64,000 nucleotides of DNA from the IMG/VR virus record IMGVR_UViG_3300028920_001457, positions 1-64,000 of that record; one strand, written 5' to 3'. The notes under the pieces were generated by a model. It saw only the letters and a program-made list of their open reading frames with translations. It did no database searches and was not told where the DNA came from. Below are positions 23,811 through 31,127 of this stretch, in pieces. This DNA comes from a virus. The first letter of the stretch is position 1. Each line of letters opens with the position of its first letter. Position numbers and translations under genes: made by a program.

Positions 23811-25055
23811 TTAGAATAGTCTTTGTTGTTTTGCAGTGTCTTTGGGTTTCTTTTCTTCTTCCCAATTATCAATCCTTGCCTGTGCTATCTCACAATATTC
23901 TTTTTCTAATTCTATGCCTATAAAATCAAATCCTTCGAGCTTTGCACCTATTCCTGTACTGCCACTGCCCATAAACGGATCGCAGATTGTTCCTTTCGGT
24001 GGTGTTATCAATCTGCATAGATAACGCATTAAAGCAATTGGTTTGACTGTTGGATGCCGATTTCCTTCACACCCCTTATTCCTTTCGCTCCTTGAAGCCT
24101 TTGCACAATAAAAGAATCGGGAAGCAGAACCTTCATCGCCCAATCCCCCAAGATTTGATGCTCTTACATTTAAGGCATATTTACCGTATTTCCCATTTTT
24201 CCCCATGCCCCCCATAGATTTATCACCACTTCCTCCCGTACTTTTAGAATAAGGAAACTCTCTTACCACTTCATCACTACCATCGTGGATGACATTGGCA
24301 GGGAAACGACCTTGTGGATGGCTTTCTGTTACTATTTGATTATAATGACCGTAACAATTCCCATCTGGCCCCTTTGGTCTGCCTCTATTTTCTACTGTTT
24401 CTATCCTACACCCGTCAATATTCAATCCCCCTGTTCCCCATTTGAGAACATTCTCTGCAATAGTCTTTTCTGATAAGGGTTTTCTTGCAAGACAGATAGG
24501 TTCGTTAGCAGGCTTAAGAGAACTGCCCCAGCCTTCCCATTCGGAAGTGCCTTTGGTTAAAACAGTCATATCCTCACAATGTTTATCGTCTTTTCTCCAA
24601 GGCCTGTCCCAACCTTCATTTATGTGTTTCCCGCTACCGCCCTTTGCTTGCTTGTAACTCATAGGCTTACCTGTACTTGTATCTATTTTTTTGCCAACCA
24701 CTTCTCTTTCATTCCCCTGTAATTTATCAACCGCCTTACCGACATTCAGACTTTTCGGGAATCCAGAGCCGTATAACCATTGTATCTGATCTCTTATTTC
24801 AAAACCAGCATCTTCAATAGCACAAGCCATACGATGATAGGTACGGGTACCGCCAAAAGCAAGTAAATGACCACCGGGTTTTAACACCCTCAAACACTCT
24901 TTCCACATATCAACATTATAAGCTATACCGGACTTATCCCATGCTTTACCCATAAACCCTAATTCATAAGGTGGATCGGTAACAATGGAATCGACACTAT
25001 TATCCGGCATTGTCGGCAGATAATCCATGCAGTGGGTATTTAAGAGCTTTATCAT
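23811..25055 (-). CDS. DNA adenine/cytosine-N4 methyltransferase, beta-class
   Basis: 414 aa. Motif IV DPPY (SIVTDPPYELGFMGKAWD) stands at residues 27-30 and the AdoMet motif I DPFMGSGSTG near residue 365, preceded by HPTVKP. IV before I is the order of beta-class N6-adenine or N4-cytosine methyltransferases. A long insert (about 110-330) is probably the target-recognition part. No restriction partner lies beside it, so it is a solitary phage enzyme, likely masking DNA from host restriction. Confidence 0.88.
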   Translation of the reverse strand: MIKLLNTHCMDYLPTMPDNSVDSIVTDPPYELGFMGKAWDKSGIAYNVDMWKECLRVLKPGGHLLAFGGTRTYHRMACAIEDAGFEIRDQIQWLYGSGFPKSLNVGKAVDKLQGNEREVVGKKIDTSTGKPMSYKQAKGGSGKHINEGWDRPWRKDDKHCEDMTVLTKGTSEWEGWGSSLKPANEPICLARKPLSEKTIAENVLKWGTGGLNIDGCRIETVENRGRPKGPDGNCYGHYNQIVTESHPQGRFPANVIHDGSDEVVREFPYSKSTGGSGDKSMGGMGKNGKYGKYALNVRASNLGGLGDEGSASRFFYCAKASRSERNKGCEGNRHPTVKPIALMRYLCRLITPPKGTICDPFMGSGSTGIGAKLEGFDFIGIELEKEYCEIAQARIDNWEEEKKPKDTAKQQRLF

Positions 25056-25067
25056 CTGTTTTAAGAA

Positions 25068-25141
25068 GGGAATCCCCGATTTGAAGTATTAACCTAACCT
25101 GAAAAGATATGAAAACTATGAAAGTGTGTGTGGGGATTCCC
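25068..25141. repeat. 10-bp inverted repeat around a short spacer
   Basis: GGGAATCCCC (25068-25077) is the exact reverse complement of GGGGATTCCC (25132-25141), with 54 bp between. It fills the gap between the methyltransferase start and the next gene stop. A stem-loop in the leader or a protein-binding site are both possible. Confidence 0.7.
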
Positions 25142-25149
25142 TGTGTTTA

Positions 25150-25428
25150 TCATTGTATAAGTTCTTCTGGTTTTATGTTGTATTCCTCAAGCAGGCTGTC
25201 TATCTTGTATAGTGCCATGTCCAGTCCGTCGTAGGGTGACAGGGTTACTTTCTTATCCAGGGCGTCTTCTATCTGTGCTTCCAGTTCCCTGCGTACGTTG
25301 AAGACTATATCCCATAATACCTGTGCCATATCTGTTGCTTTTGTGCAGCGCAGGAATTCCTGGTATTCATCAGAGTTTTCTGTGTTGAATTTAAGTATTG
25401 CTTCCATGGTTGCTTTATTTAATATCAA
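25150..25428 (-). CDS. Hypothetical acidic helical protein
   Basis: 92 aa. Not recognised. All-helical with an acidic bias (YQEFLRCTKATDMAQVLWDIV). Its start overlaps the SSB-like gene stop by 4 bp. Confidence 0.6.
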   Translation of the reverse strand: MILNKATMEAILKFNTENSDEYQEFLRCTKATDMAQVLWDIVFNVRRELEAQIEDALDKKVTLSPYDGLDMALYKIDSLLEEYNIKPEELIQ

Positions 25429-25841
25429 AATGGGAGATCATCCGTATCCCCATCATTATCATAAGGGTTAACTGCTTCAAATGTGTCTTTTTCTTTAGCG
25501 GGCAGGCTGACATCCAAGCCATCATTACCGTTAATATCTGTATGACGGATATATAATGCACGCAGGTACGTTTTGTGCCAATGATCGGATATCTTACGTC
25601 CACAGGGCTTATATGTTATCTCCACGTGGTCGCCCACCTCAAACTGTTCAAGGTTTAGTCCCCGTCCTAATTCAAACTCGGGTAAGTCCGTAAATGTTTT
25701 ACCACCATATTCTTCTTTTATCTCAAGTATTATAGAGGGGAATTCAAATGTTTTACCTTCGTTCTTTGTTCCTTTTTTCCCATCGGCGGTTCTCACCGGC
25801 TTGGCATATATTACGCCTGTTGCTTTTGGTAGGTTACTCAT
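25425..25841 (-). CDS. SSB-like protein (DUF3127-type)
   Basis: 138 aa. Beta-rich OB-like core (TFEFPSIILEIKEEYGGKTF, VGDHVEITYKPCGRKI, KTYLRALYIRH) followed by an acidic, flexible tail ending in DDLPF, the C-terminal tip of single-stranded DNA-binding proteins that recruits partners. DUF3127 proteins in Bacteroidetes share this layout. It is likely the phage SSB in replication. ATGA-coupled to the 51-aa gene upstream. Confidence 0.8.
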   Translation of the reverse strand: MSNLPKATGVIYAKPVRTADGKKGTKNEGKTFEFPSIILEIKEEYGGKTFTDLPEFELGRGLNLEQFEVGDHVEITYKPCGRKISDHWHKTYLRALYIRHTDINGNDGLDVSLPAKEKDTFEAVNPYDNDGDTDDLPF

Positions 25842-25993
25842 ATTTTTTTTATTAAATGTTTGATTTTTATATTTCTTTCGGCCTGGGTTTCACTTGCTTT
25901 TAGCGGCAAGTGATTTAATAAATACAACTCGTAGGCTATTGCTGATTTAATACCAAAATCCCTTATAAATGAATTTCTTTTTAATATTGCCAT
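25838..25993 (-). CDS. Small basic protein (51 aa)
   Basis: ATG at 25993, TGA at 25838-25840, overlapping the SSB-like start as ATGA. Helical and basic (ERNIKIKHLIKKI at the end). Unrecognised, but the coupling on both sides supports translation. Confidence 0.55.
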   Translation of the reverse strand: MAILKRNSFIRDFGIKSAIAYELYLLNHLPLKASETQAERNIKIKHLIKKI

Positions 25994-26287
25994 TTATTTT
26001 TTATTTAATAATTTTGTATAATAGTTTTCTATTACTTTAGCGAGGTCGTTAACCGCTGATGGTGTAAAGTCATCTTTGGTGGCGTCCTTATCACCTATGG
26101 TAGTGTGTTTTACTATGTGGTCTGCAAGGCGGTGTGAATACATAATCACATCATCCATACAGCTATCATACCCGCTATCGAATTTATTTGTATCATAACT
26201 GTCTATAAGGAATTCTATGGCGTCCATGAGGTCATCATGGTAGCCCCCCCTAATCCTTTCTATTGTTTCCTTTGTTATCTTATTCAT
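25994..26287 (-). CDS. Hypothetical helical protein
   Basis: 97 aa. Not recognised. Acidic helices rich in Asp (YHDDLMDAIEFLIDSYD, YDSCMDDVIMYSHRLADH). Lies between the SSB-like gene and small genes near the replication protein. Overlaps the upstream gene by 8 bp. Confidence 0.6.
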   Translation of the reverse strand: MNKITKETIERIRGGYHDDLMDAIEFLIDSYDTNKFDSGYDSCMDDVIMYSHRLADHIVKHTTIGDKDATKDDFTPSAVNDLAKVIENYYTKLLNKK

Positions 26288-26495
26288 AGGGTAATGATTT
26301 AAGTTCTTTTACGAGTTTTTTAAGTAGGCGGTATTCTCCCCATGTCAGCCTTATAAGGACACCCCTTGAACTTATGTCGGCGTCAAAGCCCTCGCCATTC
26401 TTCCACTCGGTAACTTCAATATAATCATTTTCATTTGCAAAATGACAAAATTCTTTTGTGGTGGCATATACCGAATTTCTTTTATAGTTTTCCAT
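26280..26495 (-). CDS. Small hypothetical protein
   Basis: 71 aa. Not recognised; mixed alpha/beta, ENDYIEVTEWKNGEGFDADI in the middle and a Leu/Lys helix at the end. Confidence 0.55.
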   Translation of the reverse strand: MENYKRNSVYATTKEFCHFANENDYIEVTEWKNGEGFDADISSRGVLIRLTWGEYRLLKKLVKELKSLPYE

Positions 26496-26500
26496 AATGT

Positions 26501-26989
26501 TTATGTTAAATAGTCATTGTTCCATGTTGATTTATTTGTAATATAGTCAACCCATTCCCATGTTTTCCTGGCTTTTTTTATGTCTTTGTCTGAGTAATAA
26601 AGATACCATAGCACCATTTCCCAATATAGGTCTTCGTCGTCTACGGAGGCCACCCACCACGAACAGAACTGCCATCCGAAAAACCATATCTGAAATGACG
26701 GCGACCACTCAAAACGCGGTGTGCCATACTTGTCTTTCCATCCCAAACCATACCTGACAACCGCCATAGGCCAGCCATAGCTTATATCATAACCAAACAA
26801 CCTGATGTAACTACATCTTAAAAACTTTGGTCTTTTCTTGCGTATTGTAAGTATAGTTCTGTTAAAGTTCCATGGGTCAAAATATGGTGTGCCATGTCTT
26901 ATTCTACCGAAGTAATACCTCTTGCGGGGTAACACGAAAACCCCGTCAATCTGTTTCAGTATCTTTTTAAAGCTTTTCATCAGTCCCAT
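26501..26989 (-). CDS. Trp/Tyr/Phe-rich hypothetical protein
   Basis: 162 aa with an exceptional aromatic content, including at least 17 Trp. Two halves show a related G(T/S)P.F.(P/W) turn (RHGTPYFDPWNF and YGTPRFEWSPSFQIWFFGW), suggesting internal duplication. No hydrophobic signal. Not recognised; could be a membrane-surface or carbohydrate-binding protein by composition only. Overlaps the upstream gene by 10 bp. Confidence 0.6.
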   Translation of the reverse strand: MGLMKSFKKILKQIDGVFVLPRKRYYFGRIRHGTPYFDPWNFNRTILTIRKKRPKFLRCSYIRLFGYDISYGWPMAVVRYGLGWKDKYGTPRFEWSPSFQIWFFGWQFCSWWVASVDDEDLYWEMVLWYLYYSDKDIKKARKTWEWVDYITNKSTWNNDYLT

Positions 26990-27225
26990 TCAAATGCTGT
27001 GGGGTCCCTGTTTTCCAGTCCGCACCTGAGTGCTAATTCCACATCACAATGATAAATTATCATTTCATTATCTATCATCATACATGTTATTCCACGTAAT
27101 GCATCGTGAAACTTTTCCATATTTATGTCAGGGTATTGCTTTAGCAGGGTTTGTATTTCCTTGCCGGTAAATCCTTCTTTGTTTTTTGTTGGAAAGTTAT
27201 TCACTATGTCGGTTATTTTATTCAT
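26980..27225 (-). CDS. Small hypothetical protein
   Basis: 81 aa. Not recognised. Helical, FTGKEIQTLLKQYPDINMEKFHDALRG may be an HTH. First gene after the promoter at 27247-27278. Confidence 0.6.
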   Translation of the reverse strand: MNKITDIVNNFPTKNKEGFTGKEIQTLLKQYPDINMEKFHDALRGITCMMIDNEMIIYHCDVELALRCGLENRDPTAFEWD

Positions 27226-27246
27226 CGCCCGCTAAAGTTTAAACCA

Positions 27247-27278
27247 CAAAAGTAAATAACAGAATTGATATTTCCAAA
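27247..27278 (-). promoter_or_regulatory. Bacteroidetes-type promoter
   Basis: Minus strand TTTG (27278-27275), 20-bp spacer, TACTTTTG (27254-27247). Transcription would begin just before the 27225 start and run leftward toward the SSB and methyltransferase genes. Confidence 0.75.
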
Positions 27279-27338
27279 TAAAAAGGTAATTATTTTCTTC
27301 TGATCCCCGCAAAAGATATTATTTACTTCCATTATGTA

Positions 27339-27560
27339 TTAACTTTTGTCGGACTTTTGGCGTTCTTCTATTTTCTTAATAGCTTCTGTTAAGTCTGCCA
27401 CAATATCCTTTGCATCGGCCAATGGTAAAACGATAAACCTATCATAACCATCATTATCGCTAAGTATAACAAATAAATCATCATTTGCATTAAGGTAAAT
27501 CTGAAGCTCAGAATAGTTATAATCTGTTTTTTCTGCTTTATAAATTTTGTTGTGTGCCAT
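27339..27560 (-). CDS. Small beta-rich protein
   Basis: 73 aa. Not recognised. YSELQIYLNANDDLFVILSDNDGYDRFIVLPLADAK suggests a small sheet plus helix. Monocistronic-looking: own promoter at 27602-27633 and a 90-bp gap to the next promoter. Confidence 0.6.
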   Translation of the reverse strand: MAHNKIYKAEKTDYNYSELQIYLNANDDLFVILSDNDGYDRFIVLPLADAKDIVADLTEAIKKIEERQKSDKS

Positions 27561-27601
27561 TTTTTATAAGTTTTAAATTAGTATTATTACTTTTGTCGGC
27601 T

Positions 27602-27633
27602 CAAATATAAATAGTATTATTGGAAAAAACAAA
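27602..27633 (-). promoter_or_regulatory. Bacteroidetes-type promoter
   Basis: Minus strand TTTG (27633-27630), 20-bp spacer, TATATTTG (27609-27602), upstream of the 73-aa gene start at 27560. Confidence 0.75.
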
Positions 27634-27699
27634 AAATTCACTTAAATAATTTTCCCCCTAAATAAGAATATATTTCTTTCTTTTCTTTTCCTTTCCTTT

Positions 27700-27763
27700 G
27701 TTGACATGTGTTGACATGTGTTCAACAAGTGTTAACATGTGTTGACATTTGTTGACATTTGTT
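27700..27763. repeat. Iteron-like array, period 10-11 bp
   Basis: Units TTGACATGTG (27701, 27711), TTCAACAAGTG (27721), TTAACATGTG (27732), TTGACATTTG (27742, 27752), then TTCC. Includes palindromes TGTTAACA (27730-27737) and ACATGT. Half lies inside the 3-prime end of the DUF4373 gene and half beyond it. Helically phased short repeats at a replication-protein gene are typical of initiator-binding sites; origin function is inference. Confidence 0.7.
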
Positions 27764-28175
27764 CCTTTTCTTTTGCTAATTTAGCAAGTTTTTTTTCTTC
27801 TTTACGGCGCTTTGCACTTTCTTTCCCCGCCTTAGACCTTTTCTTTGATAATTCCTCTCTAATAGCTATATTTCTCACCACCCTTTCTGACCAAAACATT
27901 TCACCATCTGCTGTAAAAAGCCGATATGGGTTTATACACTCATAGATAATCTTTTCTACTTCCTCGGGTGTTAATTTCATTTGGATAGCCACCGACATAT
28001 ATATATATTTTTCAAATGGAAGGTGGTGGTTTCTATCCTCATGTAGCATTTCTATCAATCGCCAATACACGCCATAGCCAGTAGCGCCAAACTGACTTAA
28101 GAACGACTGCATCTTAGGATCATTGGTTGGATTGTAGTCGTGTGGAAAATAATAAGCGTCTTTCTGCTTGCTCAT
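27732..28175 (-). CDS. DUF4373 / Lin1244-like replication initiator-type protein
   Basis: 147 aa. YYFPHDYNPTNDPKMQSFLSQFGATGYGVYWRLIEMLHED is the signature of the DUF4373 (Lin1244/Lin1753-like) N-terminal domain of phage and plasmid replication proteins, a winged-helix fold. A basic helix (KKRSKAGKESAKRRKEEKK) follows. The protein stops in the iteron-like repeats, giving the C-terminus MSTNVNTC. It reads leftward from the divergent control region at 28.2-28.4 kb. Confidence 0.8.
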   Translation of the reverse strand: MSKQKDAYYFPHDYNPTNDPKMQSFLSQFGATGYGVYWRLIEMLHEDRNHHLPFEKYIYMSVAIQMKLTPEEVEKIIYECINPYRLFTADGEMFWSERVVRNIAIREELSKKRSKAGKESAKRRKEEKKLAKLAKEKEQMSTNVNTC

Positions 28176-28387
28176 GTGACTTTATTTAATTAAGACCCCC
28201 ACAAAGTAACAAACCCAATAAAGGGAAAGTCACGAACCTTTAATGGGAATTATTACCTGCGAGGGTCTATTGTTATTCTTAAGTTTGCTGATTGTTGTGA
28301 CTTTTACCATAGCGCAAAGATACAAATAATATTTTTATCATAATCCCCGCAAAAGTAAAATTAATATATTTAAAAAGCAAGAAAAAG
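28176..28387. other. Divergent control region and leader
   Basis: Separates leftward and rightward genes. It holds an 8-bp inverted repeat AAAGTCAC (28226-28233) / GTGACTTT (28297-28304) in the DUF4373 leader. Two minus-strand -7-like boxes are present: TATCTTTG (28322-28315) and TACTTTTG followed by CGGGGAT (28357-28350). No gene fits. Confidence 0.6.
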
Positions 28388-28418
28388 TTTGGAAATTTTA
28401 AAATTATGATTAACTTTG
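28388..28418 (+). promoter_or_regulatory. Bacteroidetes-type promoter
   Basis: TTTG (28388-28391), 19-bp spacer, TAACTTTG (28411-28418): an exact match to TTTG-N19-TAnnTTTG. It starts the first rightward gene and shows that a TTG start at 28416 is false. Confidence 0.85.
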
Positions 28419-28460
28419 TGGGCAGAAGCAGTCAGTAGACATAGAAAGGAGAAACAGAAG

Positions 28461-28829
28461 ATGATGACAATTAAAATTGAATCAGCACGTAAATCTGAAT
28501 TTGGTTGGGTTGAGGAAACCCGACTTATCGAAACAAAACCAAATGAAATATATCTAAGAAAAATTGGGTATGTTACATTTGATGACTTCCTGAAATCTCA
28601 GTCTGAATACGCAAGTAATACTAATCATGCCGTACCCACTGCGGAGTTCGGTGATTCACCAAAACCCGAAACTAAAGATAGGGAACGGTGGTATTTGGTT
28701 GGTAATTATTATGTGGACGAGAGAATAATACACGGGTTTATCGTTTTTAATGGTATGGTTTATATAATGCAAGACGGCAAAACCGTTGATAAGATTGCCA
28801 TAGGCGACCAAAACGACGAAAAACTTTAA
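28461..28829 (+). CDS. Hypothetical protein, first rightward gene
   Basis: 122 aa from the ATG at 28461 (or 28464), with AAAGGAG 10 bp upstream; this is one of the few clear Shine-Dalgarno sites. Not recognised. The C-terminus (RWYLVGNYYVDERIIHGFIVFNGMVYIMQDG) forms a beta sheet; the start is charged. Being first after a strong promoter suggests early expression. Confidence 0.65.
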   Translation: MMTIKIESARKSEFGWVEETRLIETKPNEIYLRKIGYVTFDDFLKSQSEYASNTNHAVPTAEFGDSPKPETKDRERWYLVGNYYVDERIIHGFIVFNGMVYIMQDGKTVDKIAIGDQNDEKL

Positions 28830-28869
28830 TTTAACAAATAAAAAGACTGCTTCTTTTTTCAATAAAAAA

Positions 28870-28900
28870 TTTGCATTTTAAAAAACTATTATTAACTTTG
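28870..28900 (+). promoter_or_regulatory. Bacteroidetes-type promoter
   Basis: TTTG (28870-28873), 19-bp spacer, TAACTTTG (28893-28900). Drives the structured leader, the 48-aa basic protein and the tRNA at 29279. Confidence 0.85.
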
Positions 28901-28922
28901 CATTTGGTTTATTTCAAGCATG

Positions 28923-28980
28923 CCCGCCAGGGAAATAACAGAATATTCCTGATAATAATATGGTTAGACAACCTGGCGGG
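28923..28980 (+). other. Leader stem (inverted repeat)
   Basis: CCCGCCAGG (28923-28931) pairs exactly with CCTGGCGGG (28972-28980) across a 40-nt loop, beginning about 15 nt after the expected transcription start. Long-range stem in the leader of the next transcript; not followed by a T run, so not a simple terminator. Confidence 0.65.
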
Positions 28981-29048
28981 TTTCGGAAGTTCTTTTAAAC
29001 AACATAAAAAGGAGGTAGCCATGACGTAAGAACCAATAAATTACGACA

Positions 29049-29195
29049 GTGGCACAAAGAAAAAAAGAAAAGTCCAAAAGCGGAAATAAGAAACACGGAC
29101 GTAACAAACGTCCTGTTAATTCCGCGATGAGTGCGTATGTTCGGGGCAAAATCAGCCTCGATAGCTATTTGAAACAGACGAAAAAGTCTGAATGA
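29049..29195 (+). CDS. Small highly basic protein (48 aa)
   Basis: Reads from GTG at 29049 to TGA at 29193-29195, in frame with MAQRKKEKSKSGNKKHGR and ending ISLDSYLKQTKKSE. A strong GGAGGT (29011-29016) precedes an ATG-ACG-TAA mini-frame at 29021 instead, so translation may reinitiate or be coupled from that two-codon frame. About one third Lys/Arg, so likely nucleic-acid binding. Start uncertain. Confidence 0.45.
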   Translation: MAQRKKEKSKSGNKKHGRNKRPVNSAMSAYVRGKISLDSYLKQTKKSE

Positions 29196-29201
29196 CATGA
29201 T

Positions 29202-29271
29202 GGCGAAGGCAGAGGTGGTAAGGGTGGTAAGGACGAATGTGAACTGAAAGTTCTGTAAAGAAGCCTTCGCC
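29202..29271 (+). ncRNA. Candidate structured RNA (9-bp stem)
   Basis: GGCGAAGGC (29202-29210) pairs with GCCTTCGCC (29263-29271), enclosing purine-rich GGTGGTAAGG repeats. Lies between a small gene and a tRNA, on the same transcript. Could be a processed spacer or a small RNA; evidence is base pairing only. Confidence 0.4.
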
Positions 29272-29278
29272 TGACATA

Positions 29279-29355
29279 GCGGTGGAGTGAAACGGATAAA
29301 TAAATCATTCGAGTCTCATAATCTCGAGATAGTGGGTTCAACTCCCACGACCGCA
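29279..29355 (+). tRNA. tRNA-Met-like (anticodon CAU)
   Basis: T-arm GTGGG-TTCAACT-CCCAC is perfect. The anticodon loop CTCATAA gives CAU, with a T-T mismatch closing the stem. The D-loop is long, and the acceptor stem (GCGGT..../..ACCGC) has a mismatch near its base. CAU could serve Met or, if modified, Ile AUA. Isolated from the main tRNA array. Confidence 0.6.
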
Positions 29356-29379
29356 ACAAGATTAAACAATGATAAAAAT

Positions 29380-29646
29380 ATGGCTTTATTAAGATTCCCT
29401 ATTTTATTTACTGAAGAAGAGTATGAGAAGGCAGAAAACCTTGGTCTTGATCCCAAAACAAAGAAAGGGTGGGTGGTGATAAACACTGTTACTATCTGTG
29501 CCTATAATGAAATGGATAACGGTAATGTCCTTGTACGTATGGCAAATGGGGAATGTTATGAAATCCCGCTATTGGTAAAAGATTTTGAAAAGATATTAAA
29601 AGATATAGAATCTATGGTGGAACTCACTACCATAGGTGGTAATTAG
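29380..29646 (+). CDS. Hypothetical protein
   Basis: 88 aa from the ATG at 29380. A longer frame from 29287 runs through the tRNA and is rejected. Not recognised; MALLRFPILFTEEEYEKAENLGLD suggests a helix, then a small sheet (VTICAYNEMDNGNVLVRMANGECYEIP). Confidence 0.6.
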   Translation: MALLRFPILFTEEEYEKAENLGLDPKTKKGWVVINTVTICAYNEMDNGNVLVRMANGECYEIPLLVKDFEKILKDIESMVELTTIGGN

Positions 29647-29649
29647 TTC

Positions 29650-29863
29650 TTTCTTTGTTTTGTTCTGGCAGATGGGTCTGCATGGGAACGCCGGGGTTAG
29701 TCCCCGCGCCATTCATTTATAAAAGACATTAACAGGCGTGGGGGAAGTCCTCATTCATTAACCATTGTCGTTGTTCGGCGTGCGTGGCGACATAATTTGT
29801 GATACCCCTATCGGATATGGGGCGCTGTAAGGTGATACACAATGGAACAGGCAAAATTAAAAT
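29650..29863 (+). ncRNA. Candidate structured non-coding RNA region
   Basis: About 210 nt with no frame but several stems: CGGGG-TTAGT-CCCCG near 29691-29705; GTCG...CGAC near 29768-29792; TTGTG-A-TACCCC...GGGG...ACACAA near 29799-29843, a nested pair of helices. It ends at a strong terminator (29864). This is consistent with a stable RNA or the 3-prime leader of the upstream transcript. No known family was recognised. Confidence 0.45.
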
Positions 29864-29890
29864 ACCCGCCTTTTCGGGGCGGGTTTCTTT
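29864..29890. terminator. Bidirectional Rho-independent terminator
   Basis: ACCCGCC (29864-29870), TTTTCGG loop, GGCGGGT (29878-29884), then TTCTTT. On the other strand it is followed by an A/T-rich tract. It separates rightward 28.4-29.7 kb from the leftward exonuclease gene. Confidence 0.8.
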
Positions 29891-29905
29891 ATTTACGGGT
29901 TTTGA

Positions 29906-30829
29906 TTATCGGGCATCCGAACGCAAGAGCAGGTTTTTTCTTGCGGGTGTTATTTCGGTACTTCGCTTATGGCTGACAGCGCCACAGTCCTTACACCTTA
30001 CTGTTTCATATCTGTTCATTGGTGTGTAATAATAAGAATCGGTTTCTTCGATATTAAATGAACCACAATTAGGGCATGCGGGTGCCTTGGCTTGCATGAT
30101 AAGTGGTAGGTTGGGATGTGATTTTATCCATGGTCTGAGCTCTATATAAACTTCCTCAAGAAGTGTTACGTCTTGTTCACAGTATTTTTCCATATATTTC
30201 AATTGTTTGGCATCGCCTTCCTCGCAATCTATCCAAAGCTGATAATTTGTTTCTAACTTTTCTTTTCTTATCATTAGTTTGCCAAGGTAGTTAAGCGAAT
30301 TAGAAGAAAACCGGAAGTGTTTTCTGCCTACCTTACAAGTGTCTATTGCCTGATAGGGTAATGGTGGCTTTAGTCCGTTTAATATGAAGCGTGTGTTCGC
30401 CTTGGGTAGATCGAAGGCATTGCCGTTGTGTGTAATTATAATGTCAGAATCATTTATTAAGTTCCATAATGACTTACATATCCTACTGTCATTGCGTTCC
30501 CTGGCTTCTTTGGAAGTAACGAAATCAGACATTATTTCCTGGTCGAAAAGCCATTTGGCACTCCACCCCAATATAAACCAATCCTTAATTATCTGTTGGT
30601 GTGTTATGTATTGTTTGCCAAGTTGCCAAAAACCCCCTATTATCCTTGCTGTTTCTATATCTAATAACAATACCTTCGGCTGTTGGGTTTCGTAGAAACT
30701 TTTTGCCCGAAGGTATCTGTTTAGTGTTTCTTCTTTTATCTTAAAATGCTCTATTGTTTTGGTGAGGCCATGTTCATTCATAAAAGTAACTACTTCGTCA
30801 ATACGGTCGGGTGTTGTGGAAAATGCCAT
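29906..30829 (-). CDS. DnaQ/RNase-H-like 3'-5' exonuclease with zinc ribbon
   Basis: 307 aa. An N-terminal helical HTH-like part (about 1-45), then the exonuclease core: DIETA (Asp57, Glu59), HNGNAFDLPKANTRF near 137-151, and YCEQDVTLLEEVY near 222-234, the ExoI/II/III acidic motifs of the family-B-polymerase-like exonucleases. A C-terminal zinc ribbon CPNCGSF...CKDCG is added. Likely acts in DNA repair, degradation or RNA processing. It runs against its neighbours under its own promoter. Confidence 0.85.
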   Translation of the reverse strand: MAFSTTPDRIDEVVTFMNEHGLTKTIEHFKIKEETLNRYLRAKSFYETQQPKVLLLDIETARIIGGFWQLGKQYITHQQIIKDWFILGWSAKWLFDQEIMSDFVTSKEARERNDSRICKSLWNLINDSDIIITHNGNAFDLPKANTRFILNGLKPPLPYQAIDTCKVGRKHFRFSSNSLNYLGKLMIRKEKLETNYQLWIDCEEGDAKQLKYMEKYCEQDVTLLEEVYIELRPWIKSHPNLPLIMQAKAPACPNCGSFNIEETDSYYYTPMNRYETVRCKDCGAVSHKRSTEITPARKNLLLRSDAR

Positions 30830-30835
30830 AATTTC

Positions 30836-31102
30836 TTATTTAGTATGAATTAAGTTATCTGTATTTTCTATAAATGTATCGAATGATTTCTTACGGTGTT
30901 TTTCTTTTTTCTCTTTGAAGATTTTTGCGTCGCTTATTCTTCTTTGGTAGCCATAGTCGGCGCCATTAGCCCATATTTCCTTTAAGTTATTAAGTATTGT
31001 TTCTCTTGGCGGCTGTATCTTGTGTATCTTATCAGCCACGCTAAAGAGATAGTCCATGGGATATTTAGGGCTACTTCTTTTGGTCTGTTTCTTTTTCGCC
31101 AT
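30836..31102 (-). CDS. Small basic protein
   Basis: 88 aa. Not recognised. Lys-rich at both ends (MAKKKQTKRSSPKYPMD, KEKKEKHRKKSF). First gene of the leftward unit that includes the exonuclease; six bp separate them. Confidence 0.6.
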   Translation of the reverse strand: MAKKKQTKRSSPKYPMDYLFSVADKIHKIQPPRETILNNLKEIWANGADYGYQRRISDAKIFKEKKEKHRKKSFDTFIENTDNLIHTK

Positions 31103-31127
31103 AGTTATTGATTTTTGATAATGATTG

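Noticed and set aside
28416-28460. TTG start for the first rightward gene
   Set aside because: The TTG lies in the TAACTTTG promoter box; an ATG with AAAGGAG at 28461 is far better.
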